Below are positions 50,413 to 58,612 of a stretch of 64,000 bases of DNA, one piece after another. A model generated the notes under the pieces. It worked only from the letters and a program-made list of their open reading frames with translations. It made no database searches and was not told the origin of the DNA. How positions within the stretch are numbered: the first letter of the stretch is position 1; every line of letters begins with the position of its first letter. The DNA is from Embleya scabrispora DSM 41855 (lineage in GTDB: Bacteria; Actinomycetota; Actinomycetes; Streptomycetales; Streptomycetaceae). Location of the stretch: NCBI RefSeq assembly GCF_000372745.1, contig NZ_KB889697.1, forward strand, positions 124,001-188,000. The letters run 5' to 3'. A program made the translations under genes and the position numbers.

Positions 50413-51480
50413 GTGTCCGACCCGATACCCGCACCGCCGCGCCCACCGAGACCGGCCGGACCGCCCAGGATCCCGCCTCCACCGCCGCCGCGCTCACCCA
50501 CGGACAATCCGCCGGTGTGGCACGTCCCGGGCACCAGAGGGCGCTTCTACGGGCGTGACAACACGCTCGCCGACCTGCGCACGCTGCTCCAGGTCGAGCA
50601 CCGCGTCGTGCTGCGCCCGCAGGACGACCTGCCCGGCCTGGGCACCACCCACCTGGCCCGCGAGTACGCCTACCGACACCGGCATCTGTACGACGTGGTG
50701 TGGTGGTTCGACTGCGCCGCCCGTGCCACCGAGAGTGGCGTCGCCTTCGTGCACCGCGTGCTCGAACAACTGACCGACCTCGGCCATCGGGTCGATCAGC
50801 AGGTCGGCCCGAAGCACGAACTGGTCTCACGGGAGGGCTGGTTGCTGGTCTTCGACGAGGTCGACCGGCCGGGCCTGATCGGCGAGATGATTCCGGCCGG
50901 CCCCGGCCACGTGTTGATCACCAGCACCGATCCGCTCGCCCGCCATCTGGGCAGCACGGTCGATCTGCCGCCGCTGGACCGGGGTTCGTCGGTGCTGATG
51001 CTCTTCGACGCGCACCGCGAGTTCGAGTTGGAGATGGTCACGGCCGAGGCGATCGCCGCGTTCGTCGGCGACCGGCCCGCGGCGATCGCCCGGATCGCCG
51101 AACTCTTCGCGTCCGGCCTGGTGACCCCGGACGTGACGCTCGAACTGCTGCGCTTCGGAAACATGGCCAAGCTGTCCCGAACCATTCCGCAGAACCAGGT
51201 CGTCTACCTCGCCGACCTGTTCCTGGCCGTACGCGGGTTGCGGGCTCCGGACACCTGGTCGATCTGGCTGGATCTGTCCGAGGACTACCTGGAACACCAG
51301 TTGCTGCACCGGCACATGACGGACGCGCGATCGATGCTGCTGCACATGATCCGGACCCTGGTCAACGGCCCGGAACCGATCCACTCGCTGCAGTGTCTGT
51401 GCCGCGCCCTGCACGATGTGCTGCCCAACACCCAGGGCGTCGAGGAGGTCTGCCGGGCGATCGACAACCTGCCCGGATGA
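50413..51480 (+). CDS. NB-ARC-like protein with degenerate P-loop
   Basis: A 355-residue protein that starts two bases after the preceding stop. A Pro-rich tail (~1-35) leads to the NB-ARC layout: FYGRDNTLADLRTLL, LPGLGTTHLAREYAYRHRHLYDVVWWFDC, WLLVFDEVD (Walker B-like) and HVLITSTDP. The P-loop lacks the GxGGxGKT glycine cluster and lysine: it reads GLGTTHLA. It probably cannot bind ATP normally. Residues ~255-355 form a helical domain shared with the next gene (LRAPDTWSIWLDLSEDYLEHQLLHR). I infer a scaffold or pseudo-switch. Confidence 0.75.
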   Translation: MSDPIPAPPRPPRPAGPPRIPPPPPPRSPTDNPPVWHVPGTRGRFYGRDNTLADLRTLLQVEHRVVLRPQDDLPGLGTTHLAREYAYRHRHLYDVVWWFDCAARATESGVAFVHRVLEQLTDLGHRVDQQVGPKHELVSREGWLLVFDEVDRPGLIGEMIPAGPGHVLITSTDPLARHLGSTVDLPPLDRGSSVLMLFDAHREFELEMVTAEAIAAFVGDRPAAIARIAELFASGLVTPDVTLELLRFGNMAKLSRTIPQNQVVYLADLFLAVRGLRAPDTWSIWLDLSEDYLEHQLLHRHMTDARSMLLHMIRTLVNGPEPIHSLQCLCRALHDVLPNTQGVEEVCRAIDNLPG

Positions 51481-51550
51481 ACGGGTGGCTCCGCTTCCGT
51501 ATCGGGCGAAGGAGCCGAATCCGGCCGGCCGGTGCGCGATGCTGGTACGC

Positions 51551-52486
51551 ATGGCGAACAACGGGGAGCACGGGGGCGACACGGTGCGCTACTTCATCAG
51601 CCACGCCGGTTCGGACACCGCCTGGGCGGAGTGGGTCGCCGGCCAACTCCTGCAGGCCGGTCTGGATGTCGAACTCGACGCGTGGGACTGGGCGACGGGC
51701 GAGAACCTGACCACCAAGGTCAGCCGCGCGCTGGACGGCGCGGGGCACATGATCGCGCTGTTCTCACCCGCGTACTTCGTACCGGAGCGCTGGACCACGG
51801 TCGAGTGGACCGCGATGTCGGACGCGCTGCGCGGTGGCGGCCGCCGGCTGATCCCGCTCGTGGTGCACGAGTTGGACCGCGAACAGATCCCGTCCGTGCT
51901 GCGGCCGTTGTTGCGCAAGACGCTCTACGGCAAGTCCGAGGAGGACGCGCACGACGCACTGATGGCGGCGATCCACGGACCGTCGCGGCCCACCGATCCG
52001 CCGGCCTTCCCGGGCCCGCGCACGGGGGTGGGCGCGGGCGTGGGCGCGGGCGCGGGCAGTCCCCCGGCCTCGGACGCGCCCGAACCCGGGTCGCCGGCCG
52101 CGCCCGAATCGCCGGTCTCCCCCGCGCTGCCGGCCGCGCCGGTGCTGCGCCGCACCATCACGCCCGGGCATACCCGCGAGTTGACCGACGCGATCCTGGC
52201 CGTGCCCCGGATCGCCCGGACCGACCTGTGGAACCTGTGGCTGGATCTGGCCGAGGGCTACTTCGAACGACCGCTGCCCCGCGAGCAGATCGCCGCGCCG
52301 CGGATCATGCTGCTGCGGCTGATCCACGACCTGTCCACGCTCGCCGAGCCGGACCCGGCGCGCGCCCTGGACGCGCTGGTGCGCGCGCTGGGCGATGTGC
52401 AGCCGACCGGGCCGGAGATCGAACACGTGCGTGCGGTGCTGGCCGAGTTGACCCGGCCGGCCGACGCGGCCGACCGGACGTGCTGA
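51551..52486 (+). CDS. TIR-domain protein with C-terminal adaptor-like domain
   Basis: A 311-residue protein. The TIR domain covers ~10-135: VRYFISHAGSDTAWAEWVAGQLLQAGLDVELDAWDWATGE, HMIALFSPAYFVPERWTTVEWTAMSDAL and RRLIPLVVHELD. A Gly/Ala/Pro linker with GVGAGVGAGAG follows. The C-terminal ~110 residues (HTRELTDAILAVPRIARTDLWNLWLDLAEGYFERPL) match the end of the preceding protein. Start is uncertain: ATG 51551, ATG 51539 and GTG 51583 are in frame. The shared domain suggests direct pairing of the two proteins. Confidence 0.85.
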   Translation: MANNGEHGGDTVRYFISHAGSDTAWAEWVAGQLLQAGLDVELDAWDWATGENLTTKVSRALDGAGHMIALFSPAYFVPERWTTVEWTAMSDALRGGGRRLIPLVVHELDREQIPSVLRPLLRKTLYGKSEEDAHDALMAAIHGPSRPTDPPAFPGPRTGVGAGVGAGAGSPPASDAPEPGSPAAPESPVSPALPAAPVLRRTITPGHTRELTDAILAVPRIARTDLWNLWLDLAEGYFERPLPREQIAAPRIMLLRLIHDLSTLAEPDPARALDALVRALGDVQPTGPEIEHVRAVLAELTRPADAADRTC

Positions 52487-52493
52487 GCCGGCG

Positions 52494-53147
52494 TCAACTC
52501 CCGTACGCGGCCCGCCGACGCCGCTCGTAGGCTCGCCGCCAGCCGGCCCGCCACAACAGGGCCGCGCCGGGCGGGATCCAGCGCAACACCCGCCGCCGTT
52601 CGGCGTCGGTGGCGTGGTGCAGGTGGAAGGCGACGAACGCGGGCAGGTCGCGGCCCCAGACCCGCACGGTGCGGGTCGGCATCCGCCCGTCCGGCGTGCC
52701 GCGCACGTGCCGGCGCATCAACGGGAACAACTGGTGCTCCTCGGCCAGACTGTGCCGGGCCACCTGCTCGTACAGCCGCCCGATCGCGGGAGAACGGTCG
52801 CGCAGCGGCACGCTCGTGTCGGCCGCACGACGCATCGTGTCCTCCAGCGCCGAGTGGTCCACCTGGAACGCGGACACGGTGCGGGCGGCCCGCGGCGAAC
52901 CGGCGCGCACCCACGGATACAGGACGGTGTGTTCCTCGCGGTGATGCGCGCGCAGGAAGCGCAGCACGAGCGCGAGATGCTCCTCGACCGCGCGCACGCG
53001 CAGGATGTCGACCGGGTCGAGGTGTCGGGTCACCTCGGCCAGTCGGGCCAATTCCTCGCGCAGACCTCGGTGCGCGACGTAGCCGGGAGTGAGGTCGAGA
53101 GCGGGGGTGGGAGTGGGCGTTACGGGTGAAACGGTGGTCGTCGACAC
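52494..53147 (-). CDS. Hemerythrin-domain protein
   Basis: A 217-residue four-helix protein. Iron-ligand candidates are in YVAHRGLREELARL, LRFLRAHHREEHTVLYPWV, VDHSALEDTM and HSLAEEHQLFPLM (H...HxxxE...H...HxxxE arrangement). These non-haem diiron proteins bind oxygen or respond to redox/NO. The C-terminal ~50 residues include WIPPGAALLWRAGWRRAYERRRR, seen in streptomycete members. GTG 53147 follows GAGG; ATG 53198 would add 17 residues. It is convergent with the TIR gene by only eight bases. Confidence 0.88.
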   Translation of the reverse strand: MSTTTVSPVTPTPTPALDLTPGYVAHRGLREELARLAEVTRHLDPVDILRVRAVEEHLALVLRFLRAHHREEHTVLYPWVRAGSPRAARTVSAFQVDHSALEDTMRRAADTSVPLRDRSPAIGRLYEQVARHSLAEEHQLFPLMRRHVRGTPDGRMPTRTVRVWGRDLPAFVAFHLHHATDAERRRVLRWIPPGAALLWRAGWRRAYERRRRAAYGS

Positions 53148-53333
53148 GGGGGCCGCCTCGGGGGCATGGAAAGGGCGAGCCTCACACCGTAAGGGCATGC
53201 CGTAGGTCTTCCGCACCGATGCAAGGAGATTTCCGGCCATTCCCGATCGACGCCTGTTTCCGGTCCGATACCGGCCGAGCCGATACCGAACCGGAACGCT
53301 GGTTGTCGTTTTTCTTGCGCCCTGGTGTGCGCG

Positions 53334-54011
53334 CTACTTCTTGAGGTTGGGGATCGTCCAGTCGATCGCCTTGTGCCCCATGGCCGCCAGCGCGGCATCG
53401 ATCTGCGAGAACGGCTTGCTGCCGTGGAAGAGCTTCGCGGACAGCGGCGAGGGGTGTGCGCCCTGCACGATGGTGTGCTTGGCGGTGTCGATCAGCGCCG
53501 CCTTCTTCTTGGCGTGCCCGCCCCACAGCACGAACACCACCGGCTTGTCCCGGTCGCTCACCGCCTTGATCACCGCGTCGGTGAACTTCTCCCAGCCGCG
53601 GCCCTTGTGCGACGCGGCCTCGTGCGCACGCACGGTGAGCACGGTGTTCATCAGCAGCACGCCCTGCTGCGCCCACGGCATCAGGTAACCGTTGTCGGGT
53701 ATGGGCAGACCGATGTCCGCGTGCATCTCCTTGTAGATGTTGCGCAGCGACGGCGGGATCTTGACCTCGGGCCGCACCGAGAAGCACATGCCGTGCGCCT
53801 GGTTGTCGTCGTGGTACGGGTCCTGCCCGACGATGAACACCCGGACGTCGTCGTACGGCGTCGCCTCCAGGGCCGCGAACACCTCGTCCTCCGGCGGGAA
53901 GATCTGGTGTTCCTTGCGTTCCGCGTCCACGTACGCGGTCAGCTCGGCGTAGTAGGGCTTCGCCAACTCCTCCGCGAGCACGGGCTGCCAGGACTCGGGC
54001 AACGTCTGCAC
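53334..54011 (-). CDS. ung: Uracil-DNA glycosylase, family 1
   Basis: A 225-residue repair enzyme that removes uracil from DNA. The water-activating motif GQDPYH is at residues 62-67, with the catalytic Asp at 64 as in E. coli. CFSVRPEVKIPPSLRNIYKE, MNTVLTVR (uracil-binding region) and HPSPLSAKLFHG (minor-groove loop) complete the family set. GTG 54011 has GGAGG eight bases upstream; longer starts lack support. Length matches the family. Confidence 0.97.
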   Translation of the reverse strand: MQTLPESWQPVLAEELAKPYYAELTAYVDAERKEHQIFPPEDEVFAALEATPYDDVRVFIVGQDPYHDDNQAHGMCFSVRPEVKIPPSLRNIYKEMHADIGLPIPDNGYLMPWAQQGVLLMNTVLTVRAHEAASHKGRGWEKFTDAVIKAVSDRDKPVVFVLWGGHAKKKAALIDTAKHTIVQGAHPSPLSAKLFHGSKPFSQIDAALAAMGHKAIDWTIPNLKK

Positions 54012-54224
54012 AGCAAGAACCTCCACACGAGGGCGCAACGCCCATGGATCAACGTGGGATCCAACGTAGCCGCTCGCCCGGACACCTCGGTCCGCACCGA
54101 GGAATCGGTGCGGACCGAGGCGGCCGAAGTGTCCCGTCTCGGCCGACTCGCCCGGCTCGCTCGTCACGCCCGGCTCGCGTGTCGAGGGCAGCGCCCTACT
54201 CGCGCGCCCGAGGTCTCGTACGAC

Positions 54225-54800
54225 CTACGCCTCGATCGTCTCGTCCGGCTTCGGGTCCGGCTTGTAGCAGAGCTTCATCAGCAGTGCGGCGTTCGCGACG
54301 CCGACGCCGGCCGCGAACAGCGCCGGACGCAGGCCCGACTTCTTGCGACCGATCAGCGCGTCCACCGAATACCTGCCGTTGCCGAGCGCGGCGAGCGCGA
54401 CCGCGGCGCCGCCGACCACGGCGGTGTACTCCCAGCCGCCCTTGAAGACGAAGAAGCCCTTGCCCTTGTGGTCGGTCGCCGCCGCGACGCTCATCAATCC
54501 CACCGTCGCCGCCGCGGGCAGCGGGTTGGCCACGCCGAGCGCGATGCCGACCCCGGCCGCCATCTCGGTGCCCGCCGCGAGGCGCGCGTGCACCTCGGCG
54601 GGCTTGAGGCCGAGCGACTCGAACCAGCCGGTGGTGCCGGCGAGGCCACCGGGGCCGGCGACCTTGTTGTAACCGTGCGCAAAAAGCATCGGACCGAGCG
54701 TCGCGCGCAGCACCAGTGCCGCCACATCGCGGCCTTCGGTCGCCGCCGCGGCCTTCTTCTTGCCGAACATCGCCCACCTCATCAACTGACGCATCGTCAT
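54225..54800 (-). CDS. DoxX-family membrane protein
   Basis: A 191-residue protein with about four helices. The DoxX core is DVAALVLRATLGPMLFAHGYNKVAGPGGLAGTTGWFESLG, followed by AAGTEMAAGVGIALGV and HKGKGFFVFKGGWEYTAVVGGAAVALAALG. Family members have proposed roles in redox or thiol stress and quinone-linked oxidation, none certain. It is monocistronic between ung and the ABC ATPase gene. Confidence 0.92.
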   Translation of the reverse strand: MTMRQLMRWAMFGKKKAAAATEGRDVAALVLRATLGPMLFAHGYNKVAGPGGLAGTTGWFESLGLKPAEVHARLAAGTEMAAGVGIALGVANPLPAAATVGLMSVAAATDHKGKGFFVFKGGWEYTAVVGGAAVALAALGNGRYSVDALIGRKKSGLRPALFAAGVGVANAALLMKLCYKPDPKPDETIEA

Positions 54801-54906
54801 ATTTCTGTGGGCAACCTACCGGAGCGACACCGAAAGCACCGTGTCGCACGTCATCCGGATCAGCCCGGCCGGCGTTCGAGAACAACCGGCCGCGGGCCGT
54901 CCCGAT

Positions 54907-55710
54907 TCAAGCCCGTCCGGCGTTCGAGGCCGAAGCGCCCGCCGCTCGCGGCACAACCACCGGGGTATCGTCCCCCGGCGCCCGCAGGATGTCCGCGTCC
55001 ACGTCGTACAACGCCCGCACCAACGCCGCGTCCACGACGTCGCGGGGCGGCCCGGACGCGATCACCTCGCCCGAGCGCATCGCGACCAGCACATCCGCGT
55101 ACCGAGCCGCCGACGCCAGGTCGTGCAGCACCATCACCACCGTGCGCCCGCCCGCGGCCACCCGCCGGACCAGACTCAGCACCTCGACCGCGTGCCCGAG
55201 GTCCAGCGCCGAGGTCGGCTCGTCGAGCAGCATCACCGGCGCCTCCTGCGCGATCACCATCGCGACCCAGCAGCGCTGCCGCTGCCCGCCGGAGAGCCGA
55301 TCCAGGCGCCGATCGGCCAGGTCCGGCACGCCGGTCGCGGTCAACGCCTCCCGGCAGACCCGCTCGTCCGCGCGCGACCACTGGCGGAACAGCCCCTGAT
55401 GCGGATGCCGGCCGTAGCGCACGAGTCCGGCCACGGTGACCGCCTCCGGCGCGGTCGGGTTCTGCGGCAACAGCCCTACCCGGTGCGCGGCCTGACGCGG
55501 CTTCAGTTGCCAGACGTCGTCGCCGCCGACGCTGATCCGACCCGAATCCGGCTTGTGCAGGCGGGCGATCGAGCGGAGCAGCGTGGACTTGCCGCAACCG
55601 TTGGGCCCGACGATCGCGACCACGCTGCCGGCGGCCACGGACAGATCCACGCCCGACACGGCCCGGTGCCCCGGGTATCCGGCGTGCAGATCTTCCACGA
55701 GCAGTTCCAT
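54907..55710 (-). CDS. ABC transporter ATP-binding protein, iron-siderophore type
   Basis: A 267-residue FepC/FecE-like ATPase. Walker A is GPNGCGKST (residues ~38-46), the Q-loop LLPQNPTAPEAVTV, the signature RLSGGQRQRCWVAMVIAQ, Walker B VMLLDEP, and the H-loop is VLHDLASAARYAD. ATG 55710 has GGAGGG upstream. An IdeR/DmdR-type iron box lies 33-51 bases before the start, so iron repression is expected. No permease or binding-protein gene is next to it, so it must work with subunits encoded elsewhere or is an orphan. Confidence 0.93.
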   Translation of the reverse strand: MELLVEDLHAGYPGHRAVSGVDLSVAAGSVVAIVGPNGCGKSTLLRSIARLHKPDSGRISVGGDDVWQLKPRQAAHRVGLLPQNPTAPEAVTVAGLVRYGRHPHQGLFRQWSRADERVCREALTATGVPDLADRRLDRLSGGQRQRCWVAMVIAQEAPVMLLDEPTSALDLGHAVEVLSLVRRVAAGGRTVVMVLHDLASAARYADVLVAMRSGEVIASGPPRDVVDAALVRALYDVDADILRAPGDDTPVVVPRAAGASASNAGRA

Positions 55711-55742
55711 GGGCGGACCCTCCCGGCCGTACACAGCAGATA

Positions 55743-55761
55743 TAAGGCGAGGCTAACCTAA
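55743..55761. promoter_or_regulatory. Iron box (IdeR/DmdR1-type operator)
   Basis: The 19 bases TAAGGCGAGGCTAACCTAA match the actinobacterial iron-box consensus TTAGGTTAGGCTAACCTAA at 16 of 19 positions (17 if W is allowed at position 2). It sits 33-51 bases upstream of the ABC ATPase start, where an Fe(II)-loaded repressor would block its promoter. This supports an iron-uptake role. Confidence 0.85.
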
Positions 55762-55821
55762 GTGGTCGCGTCGCCGGCACCGCCGGCACCGATCACCGGG
55801 CGCGGTACATCGCAGGCCCGG

Positions 55822-56844
55822 TCAGCGGGCGCCGATCTCGCGGAACCACTGGGCCCCGACCCGGCCGGTACGGTCCGCGAACAGCAGCGCGTCCCGTCCG
55901 TGCCAGGCGAGCGCGGTCACCGGCGCCGGAACGTGCCGTCGGGCCAGCGGGGTCGGCGCCCGACGGGCCGAGCCGGCGCGCACGTCCCACACCACGAGCA
56001 TGCCGTCGCCGCCCGACGTGGCCATCAGGCCACCGCTGCCCGGCCGCCAACTCGGCGCGCACGCCTGCGGTTGGGCGGGCAGTCGGCGCGGGCGCGGGCG
56101 GACCCGGCCGCCGCGCGCGGCGAGGTCCCACACGGTCAGTCCGGCCCGGTCCTCCGCGGCCAACCAGTGCCCGCCCGAGTCCAGCGCGAGCCCGGCCACC
56201 GGCGCGGTGCCGGCCGCGCCGAGGTCCTCGTGCGTACCGCCGAAGCCGCGCACGTGCACGCCCGGCCCGTCGCCGGCCGCGCACAACCACGCGCCGTCCG
56301 GCGCGCTCGCGAGCACCCGTACCGGGATCGGACAGGTCCACACATTCGTCCGCCCGCGCGGTCCGTACATGTGCACCTCACCGCCGAGCGCGACGGCGAG
56401 CCCGCCGACCGAGTCGACCCAGACCACGTCGTCCACCCGGACCGGTCCGTCCACGGCCCGCCACGACTCGGTGCCGGTGTCGCCCGCGTAGACCCGCACC
56501 GCGCCGCCGAAGGACACCGCGCACCGGTTGCCCGCGGACCACGCGAAGCGCGCGGGAAGACCAGGCGTGCGCGTCAGCAGCGCGCCGTCGGTGACCCGCC
56601 ACAGCGCGTACCCCGTGGGCCCCGCGAGCGCGACCACGCTGCCGTCGGGCGAGAACCCGGCGCGGTACACCCCGCCCGGCAACACGATCCTGGCCTGCAG
56701 TTGCCCGGTTGCCGCGTCGAGCAGCCGAACCCCGCCTGCGACCCCCGCGACCACACACAATCCGCCCGACAACGCGACGGCGGACGGTACATCGTCGATC
56801 CCGTGCTCCCAGCCCAGCCCCGTACGTGTCGCCATGACAGTCAT
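55822..56844 (-). CDS. WD40/beta-propeller-like protein
   Basis: A 340-residue cytoplasmic protein. Repeated blades of the type GxxxxVYRAGFSPDGSVVALAGPTGYALWRV, VLASAPDGAWLCAAGDGPGVHV and LALDSGGHWLAAEDRAGLTVWDL indicate a WD40-like propeller of about six to seven blades. The last blade region has MLVVWDVRAG. No other domain is present, so it is a scaffold by inference. ATG 56844 has GGGAG five bases upstream; ATG 56832 is an alternative. It stands alone on its strand. Confidence 0.82.
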   Translation of the reverse strand: MTVMATRTGLGWEHGIDDVPSAVALSGGLCVVAGVAGGVRLLDAATGQLQARIVLPGGVYRAGFSPDGSVVALAGPTGYALWRVTDGALLTRTPGLPARFAWSAGNRCAVSFGGAVRVYAGDTGTESWRAVDGPVRVDDVVWVDSVGGLAVALGGEVHMYGPRGRTNVWTCPIPVRVLASAPDGAWLCAAGDGPGVHVRGFGGTHEDLGAAGTAPVAGLALDSGGHWLAAEDRAGLTVWDLAARGGRVRPRPRRLPAQPQACAPSWRPGSGGLMATSGGDGMLVVWDVRAGSARRAPTPLARRHVPAPVTALAWHGRDALLFADRTGRVGAQWFREIGAR

Positions 56845-56969
56845 CGCGGCTCCCTTGTTCGCGGGGCGATCCTTGCGCCTTCGTGTTTCGACCAGGAAAA
56901 CTCTCAGGTCGACGCCGGTTTCCCTGGGTTCGAGGAGTCTGCTAATAAGACGACCGGACCTGTTCGCCG

Positions 56970-57884
56970 ATGGATCGGATCACACCGTTGAGCACGCTCG
57001 AAGGTACGGCGCCGACCGTCGCGGACATCGCGGGCGCGAGCGGGAACGAACCCACGATCTTCGTCGCGGGCCTGATCCTGGTCGCCGCAGGCGCCCTGCT
57101 CGCACTCGCGGGCCGTCGGCGGTTCGCGGACGACCGGGACGGCACGGACGACGGGTACGACGAGAACCCGGCCGAGGCCGCCGAGTCCCCGGGTGTACCG
57201 CCGCCTCCCGCGGCCGTCGCGACGCCGGCAGCCGCGTTGGCGCCGAGCCGTACTTCGGCCGAACAACCGGCGGCAGGGCCGAAATCGGCGCTCCGACCGA
57301 CGACACGGGCCGAGGCCGAGGCGAGTGTGTCGAAGCCGGGCGAGCCGGCCGACGAGCCGGCGAGCGCCACGAAGCCGGAGTCCGGGTCCACCGGTGCGGT
57401 GCCGGCGACGCCGGCTGCGGAGGAGGCTGCCGCAGGGGTGTCGGATGCCGGATCCACATCCGACGCGCAACCCGAACCCGAACCCGCCCGGCACCCGGGG
57501 CCCGAGGCCGGGTCGGCACCGGCACCGGCACCGGCACCGGCACCGGCACCGATGGACGTGCCCCCGGCCGATCCCGAGCCGGGGCCGGAAGCCGAATCCG
57601 AGGCCCAACCGACATCCGCGGCCCGGCTCGTGTGCGATCCGCCGAAGGCCGATCCGAAGTCCGCCCCGACGCCCGGGCCCCGCCCCGACGCCGAACCGAA
57701 CTCGGCGACCAGGTCCGAGGCCCACCCGGGGCCCGGCCCCGTCGAGACCTCCGCCGACCCGGCGTCACCTCCCGAAGCCGGGGCGACGGCCGAGCCCGAC
57801 GCGGCAGCAGCCGACGAGGCCGGACCCACTCCCGAGCCCGATGCCGAGCCCGATGCCGAACCCGGCCCGGACAAGGGCGCCTGA
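56970..57884 (+). CDS. Membrane-anchored Pro/Ala/Glu-rich protein
   Basis: A 304-residue protein. After a short start one membrane helix (TIFVAGLILVAAGALLALAG, ~30-49) precedes RRR, then a long disordered tail of Pro, Ala and Glu with PEPEP, APAPAPAPAP and DAEPDAEP repeats. A six-base CCGGCA repeat near 57,520-57,550 encodes the PA run. The opposite strand is also open through this stretch, so coding strand is less certain. I prefer the plus strand for its helix and acidic tail. Function unknown. Confidence 0.6.
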   Translation: MDRITPLSTLEGTAPTVADIAGASGNEPTIFVAGLILVAAGALLALAGRRRFADDRDGTDDGYDENPAEAAESPGVPPPPAAVATPAAALAPSRTSAEQPAAGPKSALRPTTRAEAEASVSKPGEPADEPASATKPESGSTGAVPATPAAEEAAAGVSDAGSTSDAQPEPEPARHPGPEAGSAPAPAPAPAPAPMDVPPADPEPGPEAESEAQPTSAARLVCDPPKADPKSAPTPGPRPDAEPNSATRSEAHPGPGPVETSADPASPPEAGATAEPDAAAADEAGPTPEPDAEPDAEPGPDKGA

Positions 57885-58002
57885 CACCCCGTCACGCACC
57901 ACACGGCCGCCCCGAGCCGCCGAGCCGGTCATCCGACCGCGGCCGCAGGCCGCCTCGCACGCCGATCCGCCTGCCCACGGCCCTGCCCGACGGCGGCCCC
58001 GC

Positions 58003-58494
58003 TCACCCGCGCGCGCCATGCCCCGTGTGCTCGGGGGCGAGTTCGTTCCTGGGCCATTCGCGGCCCTCCACGCCCTCGACCGACCGGTTGAACCGCGTCA
58101 ACACGTCGAACAGTTCGCGTCGTTCGCCCTCGTCCCAGGACGCCAGGACACGTTCCAGACCGTGGCAGTGGGTCGAGCGCTCCGCCGCGAGCCGTTCCGC
58201 GCCGCCCGTGGTGATCCGCAGCTTGCGGGCGAGACCGCCGTCGGGGTCCGCGATCCGTTCCGCGTCGCCGGCCCGCAACAGCGCGGCCACCTGGCGGTTC
58301 ACCGTCGAGGTGTCGAGCCGAAACGCTTCCGCGAGTTGCCCGATCGACATCGGCCCCTCGACCTCGAGCCGGGTCAGCAGCAGGTAGGCCGACCGCTCCA
58401 TGCCGTCGCCGTGCCGCTTGCCCATGACGTGGTGCCGAGCGATCAGCATCAGCTCCCGCTCGATCCCTTCCAACACGTCCACTCCCGCCTTCAC
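58003..58494 (-). CDS. MarR-family transcriptional regulator
   Basis: A 163-residue winged-helix regulator. The core reads ERSAYLLLTRLEVEGPMSIGQLAEAFRLDTSTVNRQVAALLRAGDAERIADPDGG (recognition helix and wing), followed by the dimer helix TTGGAERLAAERSTHCHGLERVLASW. GTG 58494 is used; nearby GTGs (58482, 58476) are alternatives. It is divergent from an MFS exporter gene, and a long palindrome lies between them. It likely represses both genes and responds to the exported compound. Confidence 0.92.
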   Translation of the reverse strand: MKAGVDVLEGIERELMLIARHHVMGKRHGDGMERSAYLLLTRLEVEGPMSIGQLAEAFRLDTSTVNRQVAALLRAGDAERIADPDGGLARKLRITTGGAERLAAERSTHCHGLERVLASWDEGERRELFDVLTRFNRSVEGVEGREWPRNELAPEHTGHGARG

Positions 58495-58536
58495 ACCAAT
58501 GCGCCTGCCCACGAATCTAGCGCCACACCCAGGCAG

Positions 58537-58569
58537 TGTGCACGATACACACCATGTGTATCGTGCACA
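58537..58569. promoter_or_regulatory. 33-base palindromic operator between marR and MFS genes
   Basis: The arms TGTGCACGATACACA (58537-58551) and TGTGTATCGTGCACA (58555-58569) are perfect inverted repeats, 15 bases each, with a CCA spacer. It lies 43 bases from each start codon region (58494 minus, 58613 plus), ideal for a dimeric repressor controlling both promoters. Confidence 0.9.
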
Positions 58570-58612
58570 TTGGCCGACCGTAGCAATCATCCGGCGATCC
58601 TGGAGGCAGTCC

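Noticed and set aside
56942..57904. Minus-strand open frame opposite the Pro/Ala-rich protein
   Set aside because: It gives a Gly/Ser/Ala low-complexity product. The plus strand has a membrane helix followed by an acidic tail and is the better choice, though not certain.
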